The notes: generated from the letters alone by a model not told the origin. Shown: positions 9,672-20,124, numbered from the stretch's first letter. The stretch is DNA of 64,000 nucleotides from Paracoccus sp. DMF-8 (GCF_029309835.1 NZ_JARJHL010000010.1:744001-808000), one strand, 5' to 3'. A program made the numbers and translations.

Positions 9672-10902
9672 TCAGGCCGCAGAGGTTGAACGATTGAGCT
9701 TGCACTGGGACCACAGGTTGTCCATGGCGCGCACCAGGCTGGTCGATCTGGCGCGGATCATGCACCGGCGAGGGCGTGAAGCGCAGCCGCTCGGTGCCGC
9801 GGGGCACGGTCGGGAAGTTGATCGGCTGCACGTAGATGCCGAAATCGGCCAGCAGCATGTCCGACAGCGCCTTGCAATGCACCGGATGGCCGACATGCAC
9901 CGGCACGATATGGCTGCCATGGTCCATGATCGGCATGCCCAAGCCGCGCAGCCGCATCTTCAGGATGCGGGCGTTCAGCTGCTGCTGATCGCGCAGCACC
10001 TGGCCCTCGGCCGTCTTCAGGAAGGCGATCGAGGCCGCCGCGCCCGCCGCCACCGCCGGCGGCAGCGAGGTGGTGAAGATGAAGCCGGGCGCATAGGAGC
10101 GGATCGCGTCCACCATCTTGGCCGAGGCGGCGATATAGCCGCCGAAGACGCCGAAGGCCTTGCCCAGCGTGCCGTTGAAGATGTCGATGCGGTCCAGCAG
10201 CCCGTCGCGCTCGGCCACGCCGCCGCCGCGGGGGCCATACATGCCGACGGCATGGACCTCGTCGAGATAGGTCAGCGCGCTGAATTCGCGCGCCAGGTCG
10301 CAGATCGCGGCGATGGGGCCGAAATCGCCGTCCATGGAATAGATCGATTCGAAGGCGATCAGCTTCGGTGCCTCGGGATCGTCGGCCTCCAGCAGCTCGC
10401 GCAGATGCGCGACGTCATTGTGGCGGAAGATGCGCTTGGCGCCGTCGAAACGCTTGATCCCCTCGATCATCGAGGCGTGGTTCAGCGCGTCGGAATAGAT
10501 GATCAGGCCCGGGAACAGCTTGCGCAGCGTCGAAAGCGTCGCGTCATTGGCGATATAGGCGCTGGAAAACACCAGCGACGCCTCTTTGCCATGCAGGTCG
10601 GCGATCTCGGCTTCCAGCTTCTTGTGATAGACCGTGGTGCCCGAGATGTTGCGCGTCCCGCCCGAGCCGGCGCCGGTCGAATCCAGCGCCTCGTGCATGG
10701 CCGCTAGCACCACCGGATGCTGGCCCATGCCCAGGTAGTCGTTGCCGCACCAGACGGTGATCTCGGTCTCCGAGCCGTCGGGCCGGGTCCAGATCGCCTG
10801 CGGATAGGCCCCCTTGCGCCGCTCGATGTCGATGAAGGTGCGATAGCGCCCCTCCTCGTGCAGCTTCCCGATGGCTTGATCGAGGGCGGCTGAATAATCC
10901 AT
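9672..10902 (-). CDS. hemA: 5-aminolevulinate synthase (C4 pathway), frame break near the C-terminus
   Basis: This PLP enzyme condenses glycine with succinyl-CoA to give 5-aminolevulinate, the first step of tetrapyrrole synthesis in alphaproteobacteria. Seen are the glycine-rich [14 protein letters not shown] region, the [10 protein letters not shown] aspartate motif, and the PLP lysine in [13 protein letters not shown] (about residue 249). The final 25 residues ([17 protein letters not shown]) are displaced by one extra base in CAG(c)CTG (9737/9738 on the plus strand). Translation should start at ATG 10902 (MDYSAALDQ), not the in-frame ATG at 10947. An FNR-type box 70 bases upstream suggests oxygen control. 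Confidence 0.95.
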
Positions 10903-10970
10903 CTGCGGTCCCTTGCCTTGCTTGAACTTGCTCGCTTGGGGGATCATGCTCCGATCCCGCGGGTCATGAC

Positions 10971-10984
10971 TTGATACGTGTCAA
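10971..10984. promoter_or_regulatory. FNR/FnrL-type box upstream of hemA
   Basis: TTGATACGTGTCAA matches the FNR consensus TTGAT-N4-ATCAA at nine of ten fixed positions. It is centred about 75 bases before the hemA ATG at 10902. In Rhodobacter relatives hemA is activated by FnrL under low oxygen, which makes this placement credible. It also lies about 90 bases upstream of the divergent peptidase gene. Binding is inferred. Confidence 0.6.
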
Positions 10985-11072
10985 TTCAGAGAAAATATAG
11001 GGCAAAATTGTCGCATTGCGACCATCGAACCAGCCGAAATCTCTGAGCAAATCATTCAGGAATAGGGAAAAG

Positions 11073-12459
11073 ATGGCTGACAGCACCCGAATCGACGAAG
11101 TTCTTTCAACGCTGGACGCGGAATTGCCGCAGGCGCTGGAGCGGCTGAAGGCGTTCCTGCGCATCCCCTCGATCTCGACCGATCCGGCGCATCGCGGCGA
11201 CGTGCGCCGCGCCGCCGAATGGCTTTGCGCCGAACTGGCCGGGCTGGGCTTCGAGGCCTCGGTCCGCGACACGCCCGGCCATCCGATGGTGGTGGCGCAT
11301 TCGCCGAAGGGCACGCGCCGGCCGCTGCTGTTCTATGGCCACTATGACGTGCAGCCGGTCGATCCGCTGGCACTGTGGGACCGCCCGCCCTTCGAGCCCG
11401 AGGTCCAGGACACGCCCGAGGGCCGCGTCATCCGCGCCCGCGGCGCCGCCGACGACAAGGGCCAGCTGATGACCTTCGTCGAAGCCTTCCGGGCCTGGAA
11501 GGCGGTGCATGGCGCCCTGCCCTCGGACCTGGTGCTGCTTTTCGAGGGCGAGGAGGAATCCGGCTCGCCCAGCCTGCAGCCCTTCCTGCGCGAGAACGCG
11601 GACGAGCTGCGCGCCGGCATCGCCATGATCTGCGACACCGGCATGTATTCCGACGGCCGCCCGGCGATCACCACCTGAGCTGCGCGGGTTGCTGGGCGAG
11701 GAAATCGTGGTCCGTGCCGCCGACCGCGACCTGCATTCGGGCAGCTTCGGCGGCCTCGCCGCGAACCCGGTCCAGCTGCTGGTCGATCTGCTGGCGACGA
11801 TCAAGGATGCCGACGGCCGCGTTACCCTGCCCGGCTTTTACGACGGCGTCGAGGAACTCAGCGACGAGCTCGCCGCCGACTGGGACGCCCTGGCCTTCGA
11901 CGCCGGCGACTTCCTGTCCCGCGTCGGATTGCGCCTGCCCATCGGCGAGACCGGCCGCACCGGGCTCGAAATGGTCTGGAACCGCCCGACCTTCGAGATC
12001 AACGGCATCTCGGGCGGCTATACCGGCGAGGGCTTCAAGACCGTGCTGCCGGCCGAGGCGCGCGCCAAGGTCAGCTTCCGCCTGACCGGCACCCAGGACC
12101 CGCAGGCGATCCGCGAAACCTTCCGCGCCCATGTCCGCGCCGCCATCCCCGCCGATTGCACGGTCGCGTTCCACGGCCATGGCGCGAGCCAGGCCAGCCG
12201 CATGGACATCCGCGACCCGGCCTTTGCTGCGGCGAAACAGGCGCTGTCGCAGGAATGGGGCCGCGAGGCCGCCTATATCGGCGCCGGCGGCTCGATCCCC
12301 ATCGCGGGGGATTTCAAAGCGATCCTCGGCATGGATTCGATGCTGATCGGCTTTGGCCATGACGACGACCGCATCCACTCCCCGAACGAGAAATACAACC
12401 TGGAAAGCTTTGCCAAGGGCGCGCGCAGCTGGGCGCGCATCCTCGCGGCGCTGGCCTGA
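11073..12459 (+). CDS. M20-family metallopeptidase (dipeptidase), one frame break
   Basis: This di-zinc dipeptidase/deacylase of the M20/ArgE/DapE family has about 460 residues. The metal and catalytic motifs are GHYDVQP (His), RGAADDKGQ (bridging Asp), LFEGEEESGS (general base Glu) and, after the break, DLHSGSFGG in the dimerisation domain; RIHSPNEKYNL lies at the C-terminus. The frame passes into TGA at 11676-11678, and one inserted T ahead of GAGCTG accounts for it: without it the protein reads AITTELRGLLGEE. The start at ATG 11073 is preceded by AGGGAAAAG. The gene is divergent from hemA. The substrate is unknown, with carnosinase-like dipeptides likely. Confidence 0.88.
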
Positions 12460-12525
12460 CGCAAACGCCGTTCCCTTTTCGTTCCGATCCGCTAGACTGG
12501 CGACGGTATCGGCAAGGGGGCGGCG

Positions 12526-13348
12526 ATGGCGGATCAGAACAGCGAAGTTCCAGCAATTCAAGGCGCTGCATGCGCAACCCGGGGCCTTCGTCATCCCGAA
12601 TCCCTGGGATGCGGGCTCGGCCAGGCTGCTGGCGAGCCTTGGCTTTCCGGCCTTGGCGACGACCAGCGCGGGCCTAGCCTTCTCACGGGGCCGGCCCGAC
12701 GACCCGGGCGCGCTGGGGCTCGAGGCGGTGCTGGCCAATGCGGCGGAAATCGTGGCCGCGACGGCGCTGCCCGTCTCGGCCGATCTCGGCAACGGCTTTG
12801 CCGCCACGCCCTAGGGCTGCGCCGAGACCATGCGCCGCGCGGCTGCGACCGGGCTGGTCGGCGGCTCGATCGAGGATGCGACCGGCGATCCCGCCGCGCC
12901 GATCTTCGACTTCGCCGAGGCCGTGGCGCGGGTGCGGGCGGCGGCCGAGGCGGCGCGCGGCCTGCCCTTCCTGCTGACCGCGCGGGCCGAGAATTTCCTC
13001 TGCGGCCGCCCGGACCTCGACAACACCATCCGCCGGCTCCAGGCGTTTTCGCAGGCCGGGGCCGATGTGCTTTACGCGCCGGGCCTGCCCGACCTCGCGG
13101 CGATCCGCCGGGTCTGCGCCGCGCTCGACAAGCCGGTGAACGTGGTGATGGGGCTGCGCGGACCCAGCTACAGCCTGGCGGAACTGGCCGAGGCCGGCGT
13201 GCGCCGGGTCAGCGTCGGCGGTTCCTTCGCGCGGGCGGCGCTTGGCGGGCTGATGCGGGCGGCGCGCGAAGTGCGCGACTTCGGCACCTTTGCCTATGCC
13301 CGGGACGCCCTGCCGGGGGCCGAGATCGAGGCGATCATGCGGGCATGA
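12526..13348 (+). CDS. Isocitrate lyase/PEP mutase-family protein (oxaloacetate decarboxylase-like), frame break and in-frame TAG
   Basis: The TIM-barrel family motifs are clear: PGAFVIPNPWDAGSAR, VSADLGNGFAATP, VGGSIEDATGD, LLTARAENFL and PVNVVMGL. Members cleave or form C-C or C-P bonds on oxaloacetate-, methylisocitrate- or phosphonopyruvate-like substrates. Two lesions are present: an extra base near 12540, just after ATG 12526, and a TAG at 12812-12814 where GAG (Glu of ATPEGCAE) is expected. The downstream frame resumes perfectly and stays intact to TGA 13348, so a recent mutation or an error is more likely than old decay. The substrate cannot be assigned. Confidence 0.75.
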
Positions 13349-13372
13349 AAAAGGGCGCCCCAAGGGCGCCCC
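13348..13372 (-). terminator. Rho-independent terminator of carD
   Basis: On the minus strand two GGGCGCCC arms, separated by a short TTG loop, are followed by TTTTT. It lies 20 bases beyond the carD stop and overlaps the last codons of the convergent gene. The T-run exists only in the minus direction. Confidence 0.7.
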
Positions 13373-13393
13373 GGATGGTCTTGCCGTGCCGGA

Positions 13394-13904
13394 TCAGGCC
13401 GCGCGGGCGGTCAGCACCGTCTCGACCTTCTTCTGCGCGCCGGCCTCGTCCATGCCGGCCACCGCGGCGACTTCGCGGGTCAGCCGGTCCAGCGCCGATT
13501 CATAGAGCTCGACGTTCGGAATAGGACTGCTCGCGCTGGTCGTCGCTGCGGTGCAGGTCGCGCACCACCTCGGCGATGGAGATCAGGTCGCCGGAGTTGA
13601 TCTTGGCCTCGTATTCCACGGCGCGGCGCGACCACATCTGGCGCTTGACGCGGGCCTTGCCCTTCAGCGTGTCCAGCGCGCGCTCGACCAGGTCCGGGGT
13701 CGAGAGGCCGCGCATGCCGATCTCGGAGGCGCGGGCGGTCGGCACGCGCAGGGTCATCTTGTCCTTTTCGAACGAAATCACGAACATCTCGAGGCGCAGC
13801 CCGGCGACCTCCTGCTCTTCGATCGAGACGATGCGTCCCACGCCATGGGTCGGATAGACCACGAAATCATCGGGACGGAACTCGGTCTTCTTGACTTTCG
13901 ACAT
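13394..13904 (-). CDS. carD: CarD-family RNA polymerase-binding transcription regulator, C-terminal frame break
   Basis: CarD/CdnL binds the RNA polymerase beta subunit and stabilises open complexes, notably at rRNA promoters. The N-terminal RNAP-interacting Tudor-like domain is visible (FRPDDFVVYPTHGVGRI, about residues 9-25). A helical DNA-binding C-terminal domain follows (RRAVEYEAKINSGDLISIAEVVRDL). The last 35 residues (ELYESALDRLTREV) are out of frame because of one extra base beside GAGCTC at 13511. Without it the protein has about 169 residues and ends at 13394. A start at ATG 13904 (MSKVKKTEF) fits homologues. Confidence 0.93.
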
Positions 13905-14342
13905 TGGGCTTCCTTCGCAGTTGCGCCGCGCTGCGGCACAAAAAACCCCAAGGCGGGACGATCCCCCCTTACGGGCCAATTCATCGTTTTCGCGGATCTG
14001 GCCGGATTGCGGACAGAACAGGCAGCAACGCCGACCAAGCCACCAAGGCGGCCTGATCGGCGCGATATGCCGACATCATATCATAAAATACGCCGCGATT
14101 CAAAGCCTCGCTGCAAAGCGGCATCGGTTCCGCCGTCTGTGAAAAACCATCGTAAAATCAGGAACTCGCAACCCTTCACCGGCAGAACCGATGCGTGGAC
14201 GGGGACGAATCGCTCGTCCTTGTCCACAAAGCGCCGTCTAACGATTCCCGCTGCCTTACGCTACGTCCTTGCAGACAAATACGACTATTGATGCCCATCG
14301 ACCACAGTCGCCGCAGCGCAGCATGATCGGCCGGGCGCAGGC
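13905..14342. other. Non-coding stretch upstream of carD
   Basis: This gap between carD and fdxA, both on the minus strand, holds no convincing gene. It is less GC-rich than its surroundings, with AT-rich words such as ATCATAAAATAC near 14084-14100, and probably carries the carD promoter. No clear hairpin, riboswitch or operator was recognised. Confidence 0.4.
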
Positions 14343-14681
14343 TCAATCCCCCTCGCCGGGCGCTTCCGAGAAATATTTCTCGAGCTTGCCGGGCTGGCCG
14401 TCCATCTCCTCATAGCCGGGCATCGGGTCCTTCTTGCGGGTGATGACCGGCCAGAGTTCGGCATATTTGCGGTTGAACTCGACCCAGGTCTCCATGTCCG
14501 GCTCGGTATCGGGGCGGATGGCGTCGGCCGGGCATTCCGGTTCGCAGACCCCGCAGTCGATGCATTCGTCGGGGTGGATGACCAGCGTGTTCTCGCCCTC
14601 GTAGAAACAGTCGACGGGACATACCTCGACACAATCGGTGTATTTGCACATAATGCAGTTATCGGTGACGACGTAGGTCAT
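14343..14681 (-). CDS. fdxA: Seven-iron ferredoxin (FdxA)
   Basis: This 112-residue bacterial ferredoxin is an electron carrier with one [3Fe-4S] and one [4Fe-4S] cluster. The N-terminal cluster pattern is [17 protein letters not shown] and the second is [12 protein letters not shown], with the Azotobacter-type C-terminal extension ([17 protein letters not shown]). Length and layout match FdxA of Rhodobacteraceae. It lies with the S4 protein and helicase on the minus strand, 176 bases from the former. The redox partner is not shown by context. Confidence 0.96.
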   Translation of the reverse strand: MTYVVTDNCIMCKYTDCVEVCPVDCFYEGENTLVIHPDECIDCGVCEPECPADAIRPDTEPDMETWVEFNRKYAELWPVITRKKDPMPGYEEMDGQPGKLEKYFSEAPGEGD

Positions 14682-14857
14682 GGGGCGCTGGTTCCTGCTT
14701 TCCTGAGCGGGTAGTTACGCCTGACGCGATCATCATTCAAGGCCGGCGCCGGTGAAAAGACGGGCATCACAGGCAAGGCCGGGGCCGCGGGACGACATTC
14801 CAGGCCAGCGCGCGGCCGCGGAACGGGGTTCCGGGAATGCCGCGCCGCAGCGCCGAA

Positions 14858-15132
14858 TCAGGGGCCGATTTCCTCGTAAAGCGTTGCGGCCTCGGTTGCC
14901 GGGCCGCGTCTTTCGCCACAGTTCAGCACCCGCAGCGCCCGGACCCGGCCATGGGCCGAGACGGTGACCGTGTCACCATGTCGCACCGGCTGGGCGGGCT
15001 TGCTGCAGGGCTGGCCGTTCAGCCGGATCCCCCGCCGACGATGGCATCGGCGGCAAGGGTGCGGGTCTTGAACACCCGGGCGAAATGCAGCCAGCGGTCC
15101 AGCCGGACCGTGTCCGCCGCCGCCTCGCTCAC
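14858..15132 (-). CDS. S4-domain RNA-binding protein (Hsp15/HslR-like), one frame break
   Basis: The N-terminal S4 fold is clear (VRLDRWLHFARVFKTRTLA, about residues 9-27), followed after a break by IRLNGQPCSKPAQPVRHGDTV. Hsp15-type proteins bind stalled 50S-nascent chain complexes or structured RNA. The frame breaks near 15030 at GGCGGGGGATC, where one base appears to be missing. Correcting it gives about 91 residues. The GTG start at 15132 overlaps the helicase stop (GTGA), so translational coupling of the two RNA-related genes is likely. Confidence 0.8.
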
Positions 15133-18041
15133 GGTTTGTTCTTGAGCGAGGCCAGGATGGCGAAGGGGCTGTCGGGATCGATCGGCTTCTCGGCGCGCGG
15201 CGGGCGGGCCTCGAAGCTTTCGGGCCCTCGTGGCGGGGCTTGCCCTTGTCGAAGCGCGGCTTGCCCTTGGGCCCGCGCTCGCCGCGATTGTCGTCGCCGC
15301 GGCGCTTGCCCTCGAAGGGCTTGCCGCCTTCGCGCGGCTTGTCGCCGTCGCGGTCCTGGCGCGGGCCGCGCTCCCCTTGCGGACGCGGCGCGCGTTCACC
15401 CTGCGCAGCCTGACCCTGACGCTCGCCGCGCTCGGGGCGGCGATGGCCACCGCGCGGACGCGGCGCCCAGGTGAAGGTGTAGAACACCTCCATCTCGGGC
15501 GCGGCTTCCTCGGCCGCCTCGCCCGCCGCCTCGGCCTCGGCAGCCTTGCGGGCGGCCTGCTCGGCCTCCCACCTGGCGCGGGTCTCGGCGGCCAGCACGC
15601 TTTCCTCCTCGGTCAGCGGATGCTCGTGATCGGCCGGTTCGGGCGCGGGCTCGGGCGCCGGCGCCTCGGCGCGGGCCTTGGGACGCTCGCCGCGCTCGGC
15701 GCGATAGCCGAGGCCGCCCATCAGCCCCGAGAACTGTTCCAGTGTCATGCCGGTGATCGACAGCATGTCCGGGGTCGCCTCGAAACCGCCGCGGCTGTCC
15801 TGGCCGCGCAGCATGTCGGCCAGCCGTTCCAGCATGTCGATGCGGATCGCGCGTTCACCCGCCGGGTGATAGCCCGAGAGCGTGTAATAGCCCTTGGGCA
15901 CGTCCGGCAGATTCGGGATCGTCACCAGCCCGGGGGCGGGCTTTCCGGGAACTCCGCCAGCCCCTGATCCAGACCCCAGAGCACCAGCCGCAGCCGGGTC
16001 GGCGCCGGCTTCAGCAGCGCCGGCTGGAAGATGGTGAACTGGCCGAAGCGCACGCCATGCTTGCGCAGCAGGCCGCGCGCCTCCTGGTCCAGCTCCTTGA
16101 CCTCGTTCGCGACGCCCTCGCGCGGCAGCACGCCCAGCGCCTCGACCAGGCGGAAGGCAAAGCCGCGGGCCAGGCCGGTCAGCGTCTCGTCATTCTTCAG
16201 CGCCTGCAGCGGCTCGAAGGCGGTGGCGATCTTGCGGTCGATGAAATGCTGCAGCCGGCGGCGCACCTTCTCGGCGATGTCCGGGCCGGCCTCTTCGTCG
16301 ACGAAGGCCTCGACGCCGGGCTTCAGCGGCTCGGTGCCCTTGACCAGCTTGCCGACGGCGGACGAACCCCACATCAGGCCGCCCTGCTCGGTAAAGTCCA
16401 GCTCGGTGTCCGGCGCGTTGTAGAAGCGATCGGCCCGCAGGTGGAACTCGGGCCTCAGGGCCTCATAGGCGGCGCGGGACAGCATCTTCGCCTCGTCCCC
16501 GGTCGCATTCGGATCGGCATGGAAGCGGAAGCCTTCCAGTCGGCCGGCGAATTCGCCCTCGACCGTCACTTCGCCCTTGTCATTCACCTCGGCCAAAAGG
16601 CTCTCCTTCTGCTTGAGCCGGCGCAGCAGCACAGAGGTGCGCCGGTCCACGAATCTTTGCGTCAGCGCCGCGTGCAACGCGTCCGACAGTCGATCTTCTA
16701 CCGCGCGCGTCTCGGCGCGCCAATGACTTTCGTCGGAAACCCACCCCGAACGCTGCGCGACATAGGTCCAGGTCCGGATAAATGCCAATCGTTTCGACAA
16801 TGTGTCGATATCGCCCTGGGTCTTGTCGATGCGCTCGATCTGCTTGCGCAGCCAGTCGCCGGGCACAGTGCCGACCCGCAGGAAGCCGAAGATGCGCGCC
16901 AGCAGCGTCGCATGCTCCGCCGCCGAGATCGAGCGGAAATCCGGGATCCGGCACACGTCCCACAAGAGCCGCACATCCTTGGGATGCGTCAGCATGTCGC
17001 GGATCTCGGGCATCGAGGTCAGCGTCTTCAGCGCCCGCAGGTCGTCGGCCTCGCGCCCGCGGCTCAGCCATTCCGACTGCGGCGCGGCCTCGAGGCTGGC
17101 GATCAGCCGCTCGACCGTGCCGAATTCCAGCGCCGCATTGCGCCACATCAGCCGCGCGATGGGCTGGAAGCGGTGGTTCTCGATCGCATCGATCAGCCCC
17201 TCGTCCAAGGGCGAGGCGTCGCCGGTGACGCCGAAGGTGCCCGGCTCGGTATGGCGCCCGGCGCGGCCGGCGATCTGGCCCAGCCCATGCGGGAACAGCG
17301 GGCGATAGCGGCGGCCGTCGAATTTCTCGGTGCCGGAAAAGGCGATGTGGCGGATGTCGAGGTTCAGCCCCATGCCGATGGCGTCGGTGGCGACCAGGAA
17401 ATCCACCTCGCCGTTCTGATACATCGCGACCTGGGCGTTGCGCGTCCGGGGCGACAGCGCGCCCATGACCACGGCGCAGCCGCCCTTCTGGCGCCGGATC
17501 AGCTCGGCCGTGGCATAGACCTCGTCGGCCGAGAAGCAGACGATGGCCGAGCGCGGCGGCATCCGGCTGATCTTTTCGAGCCGGCCCAGGACAGGGTGGA
17601 AAACCGCTCGCGCCGCATGAACTGCACGCCGGGGACCAGCGCGGCGATGGCCGGGCGCATGGTGTCGCTGCCCAGCAGCAGGGTTTCGTGCAGGCCCCGC
17701 ATGTTCAGCAGCCGGTCGGTGAAGACATGGCCGCGTTCCGGGTCGGCGCAAAGCTGGATCTCGTCGATGGCGACGAAATCGGCGCCGACCTCGGGCATGG
17801 CCTCGGTGGTGGCGACCCAGTATTGCACGCGCTCGGGGACGATGCGCTCCTCGCCCGTGACCAGCGCCACGACCGAGGGGCCGCGCGCCTTGACGATGCG
17901 GTCATAAACCTCGCGCGCCAGCAGGCGCAGCGGCAGGCCGATGACCCCGGTGCGATGCGCCAGCATCCGGTCGATGGCATAATGGGTCTTGCCGGTATTG
18001 GTCGGGCCAAGCACGGCCGTGACCCGGGATCTGTCGTTCAT
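15129..18041 (-). CDS. Suv3-like DEAD/DEAH RNA/DNA helicase with a long charged tail, three frame breaks
   Basis: This SF2 helicase of about 970 residues has Walker A in LGPTNTGKTHYA (about residues 10-21), the DEAD-type box FVAIDEIQL, motif III-like LLLGSDTMRP, motif V FLVATDAIGMGLNLD and motif VI IAGRAGRHTEPGTFG. A helical C-terminal half precedes a low-complexity tail rich in Arg, Gly, Glu and Lys (about residues 830-930). The frame breaks near 17592 (A-run, likely SKKISRM), 15935 and 15217 (next to AAGCTT); the true end reads FAILASLKNKP. Mitochondrial Suv3 works in RNA degradation, so a similar role here is inferred. The start overlaps the TPR gene stop (TGATG). Confidence 0.85.
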
Positions 18042-18760
18042 CAGGCGTCCGTGCCTTGCAATTCCTGTTCGATGCGCGTCACCGCATCCTGCGCGTCCTG
18101 CTGGTGCGGGTGGATCTTCAGGCTGGCCTGGAACGCCTCCAGCGCCCGGCGCTTGTCGCCCAGCTCCTCCAGCATGGTGCCAAGCTGGGTCAGCGCGCCG
18201 AAATGGCGCGGCTCCAGCCGCAGCACCTGTTCGATATCGGCGATGGCGGGGCCGTAATCACCGTCCAGGTAGAAGGCGACCGAGCGCAGATACCAGCCGG
18301 CGGCGAAATCCGGGGCATGGTCGGTCAGCGCCGTCAGGTGGCCGATGGCCGTCGCCGTGTCGCCCGCGTCCAGCGCCGCCTCGCCGCGCTTGTAGAGCAG
18401 GTCCATGGCGGCCGAGCCCGAGCGCGACCAGATGCGCAGGATGTCGGTCTCGGCCTGGGCCCAGGCCTCGCCCTCGGGCTGGGCCAGTTCGGCGAACAGC
18501 AGGTCCAGGTCCTCGCGGTCGCGGGCCAGCGCCGCGACGGTCGGCTCGGCCGGGGCGGCGGGCTCGGCCAGGGGGTCGGCCGCGGGCGGATCGCTCTCAT
18601 TTTCAGGAGAATTCTCTTGCGGGGCCGCATCCTGAACCGGTATCGCCCGAAAGGCGCCATCCGGCCATGCCGGGGCCGCGCCGGGGACCAGCAGCCCCAG
18701 GAAAAGCCCTGCCGCGACGGCATGATGGAAATCAGGGACTGGCCAACGCATATTCCCCAT
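18041..18760 (-). CDS. Secreted or periplasmic tetratricopeptide-repeat protein
   Basis: This is a 239-residue protein. A signal peptide covers residues 1-30 (AVAAGLFLGLLVPGAAPAWP), followed by an acidic Pro/Ala-rich spacer (about 35-75). At least three TPR units run to the end (MDLLYKRGEAALDAGDTATAI, AGWYLRSVAFYLDGDYGPAI, FGALTQLGTMLEELGDKRRAL). TPRs serve as protein-docking scaffolds and the partner is unknown. The start at ATG 18760 has a strong GGGAGG site six bases upstream. It overlaps the helicase gene by one base, which implies one transcript. It is divergent from the SCP-2 gene across 49 bases. Confidence 0.85.
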   Translation of the reverse strand: MGNMRWPVPDFHHAVAAGLFLGLLVPGAAPAWPDGAFRAIPVQDAAPQENSPENESDPPAADPLAEPAAPAEPTVAALARDREDLDLLFAELAQPEGEAWAQAETDILRIWSRSGSAAMDLLYKRGEAALDAGDTATAIGHLTALTDHAPDFAAGWYLRSVAFYLDGDYGPAIADIEQVLRLEPRHFGALTQLGTMLEELGDKRRALEAFQASLKIHPHQQDAQDAVTRIEQELQGTDA

Positions 18761-18809
18761 GTAAACCTCCCACCCAACCAATACCAGAGACGAGAACAGG
18801 AGATATGGA

Positions 18810-19094
18810 ATGAGCAAAGTGGTCGAGGCCGCCGTGGCCGCGCTGGACGAGAAAGCCAAGGGCTTCGACGGCACCGCCAAATTCGTCATCGAGGGCGAAG
18901 GCTCGGTCTATATCGACGCGAACGGCGCCCGCGCCGCGGATGACGAGGCCGAGGTGACGCTGACCGCCAGCCGCGAGACCTTCGAGGGCATCATCGCGGG
19001 CGACGTGAACCCCACGACCGCCTTCATGACCGGCAAGCTCAAGGTCGATGGCGCCATGGGCACCGCCATGCGCCTGGGGGCGCTTCTGTCCTGA
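18810..19094 (+). CDS. SCP-2 sterol-carrier-fold lipid-binding protein
   Basis: This 94-residue single-domain protein matches the C-terminal half of the SCP-2 fold: AKFVIEGEGSVYID strand region, DDEAEVTLTASRETFEGIIAG and NPTTAFMTGKLKVDGAMG. The family binds lipids or acyl-CoA in a hydrophobic tunnel. An AGGAG site precedes ATG 18810. The alpha/beta hydrolase starts four bases after its stop, which suggests a two-gene lipid-related operon. The ligand is unknown. Confidence 0.9.
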   Translation: MSKVVEAAVAALDEKAKGFDGTAKFVIEGEGSVYIDANGARAADDEAEVTLTASRETFEGIIAGDVNPTTAFMTGKLKVDGAMGTAMRLGALLS

Positions 19095-19098
19095 CGCG

Positions 19099-20043
19099 AT
19101 GAACCCGGCGCCCTTCAACACGCTTCCGGGCGACCCGCTGCCGCTCGCCCGCGCCTTCTGGCTGCGGGCCGAGGACGGGGTGCGGCTGCGGGCGGCGCAT
19201 TGGGCGGCGGGCGGCGCCTCGGGGACGGTGCTGCTGTTCCCCGGGCGCACCGAATATCTGGAAAAATACGCCGCCGTGGCGGCGGACCTGAATGCGGCGG
19301 GCCTTGACGTGCTGTCGATGGACTGGCGCGGGCAAGGCATGTCCGACCGGCTGCAGGACAATACCCGCCCCGGCCATATCGGCAGTTTCGCCGACTACCA
19401 GCGCGACGTGGTCGAGTTGGTGGTGGCGGCGCAGGAACTGGACCTGCCGCAGCCTTGGCATCTGCTGGCGCATTCCATGGGCGGGGCCATCGGGCTTGCG
19501 GCGCTGGACGGCGGCCTGCCGGTGGCGAGCGTGGTGTTTTCCTCGCCCATGTGGGGCATCAACCTGCGCGGAATCCCCGAGCCGGCGGCGCTGGCGCTGG
19601 CGACGCTGCTGTCGCGGCTGGGTCGCGGCGGCCATCCCGCGCCCCGCACCGGCGGCGAGGAAAGCTTCGTGCTGCTGGACCCGTTCCACGACAACCTGCT
19701 GACCCATGACGGCCAGCGCTGGGGCCGGCTGGTGGCCGAGGCCGCCGCCTGGCGCGACATTTCGGTCGGCGGCGCCAGCAACGACTGGCTGCGCGAGGCG
19801 ATCCTGGAATGCCGCCGCCTGGCCACGCTGCCCGCGCCCGGCCTGCCGGCGCTGATCGCGCTTGGCGACGGCGAACGCATCGTCTCGCCCCAGGCCATCC
19901 GCAGCCGCGCCGCCGCCTGGCCGGGCGCCCGGCTTCTCGAACTCGAGGAGTGCCGGCACGAGCCGATGATCGAGCGCGATCCCGTCCGCGACCTGTTCCT
20001 GCAGGCGGCGCTGGCGCATTTCGCGGCGGTGATGACGGCCTAG
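19099..20043 (+). CDS. Alpha/beta hydrolase, monoacylglycerol lipase/lysophospholipase type
   Basis: A 314-residue serine hydrolase. The oxyanion region reads LLFPGRTEYLEKY, with SMDWRGQGMSDR after it. The nucleophile elbow is AHSMGG (Ser about residue 130). The late catalytic Asp lies in LIALGDGERIVSP and the His in EECRHEPMIE. These features fit the PldB/lysophospholipase group, which removes acyl chains from glycerol or lysophospholipids. The start at ATG 19099 lies directly behind the SCP-2 gene, so cooperation in lipid handling is plausible but inferred. Confidence 0.88.
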   Translation: MNPAPFNTLPGDPLPLARAFWLRAEDGVRLRAAHWAAGGASGTVLLFPGRTEYLEKYAAVAADLNAAGLDVLSMDWRGQGMSDRLQDNTRPGHIGSFADYQRDVVELVVAAQELDLPQPWHLLAHSMGGAIGLAALDGGLPVASVVFSSPMWGINLRGIPEPAALALATLLSRLGRGGHPAPRTGGEESFVLLDPFHDNLLTHDGQRWGRLVAEAAAWRDISVGGASNDWLREAILECRRLATLPAPGLPALIALGDGERIVSPQAIRSRAAAWPGARLLELEECRHEPMIERDPVRDLFLQAALAHFAAVMTA

Positions 20044-20124
20044 GCCGCGGGCCGGGCGGTGCCTCTGGGACTTGCGCCCCGGCGCGGCAAAGGTCACATG
20101 ATGGGCCAGAGGAAAGGACCGATC

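Noticed and set aside
11676..11678. TGA inside the M20 peptidase as a possible selenocysteine codon
   Set aside because: The reading frame changes after the TGA, so it is a shift, not recoding; no SECIS-like hairpin was seen and no selenocysteine genes are near.
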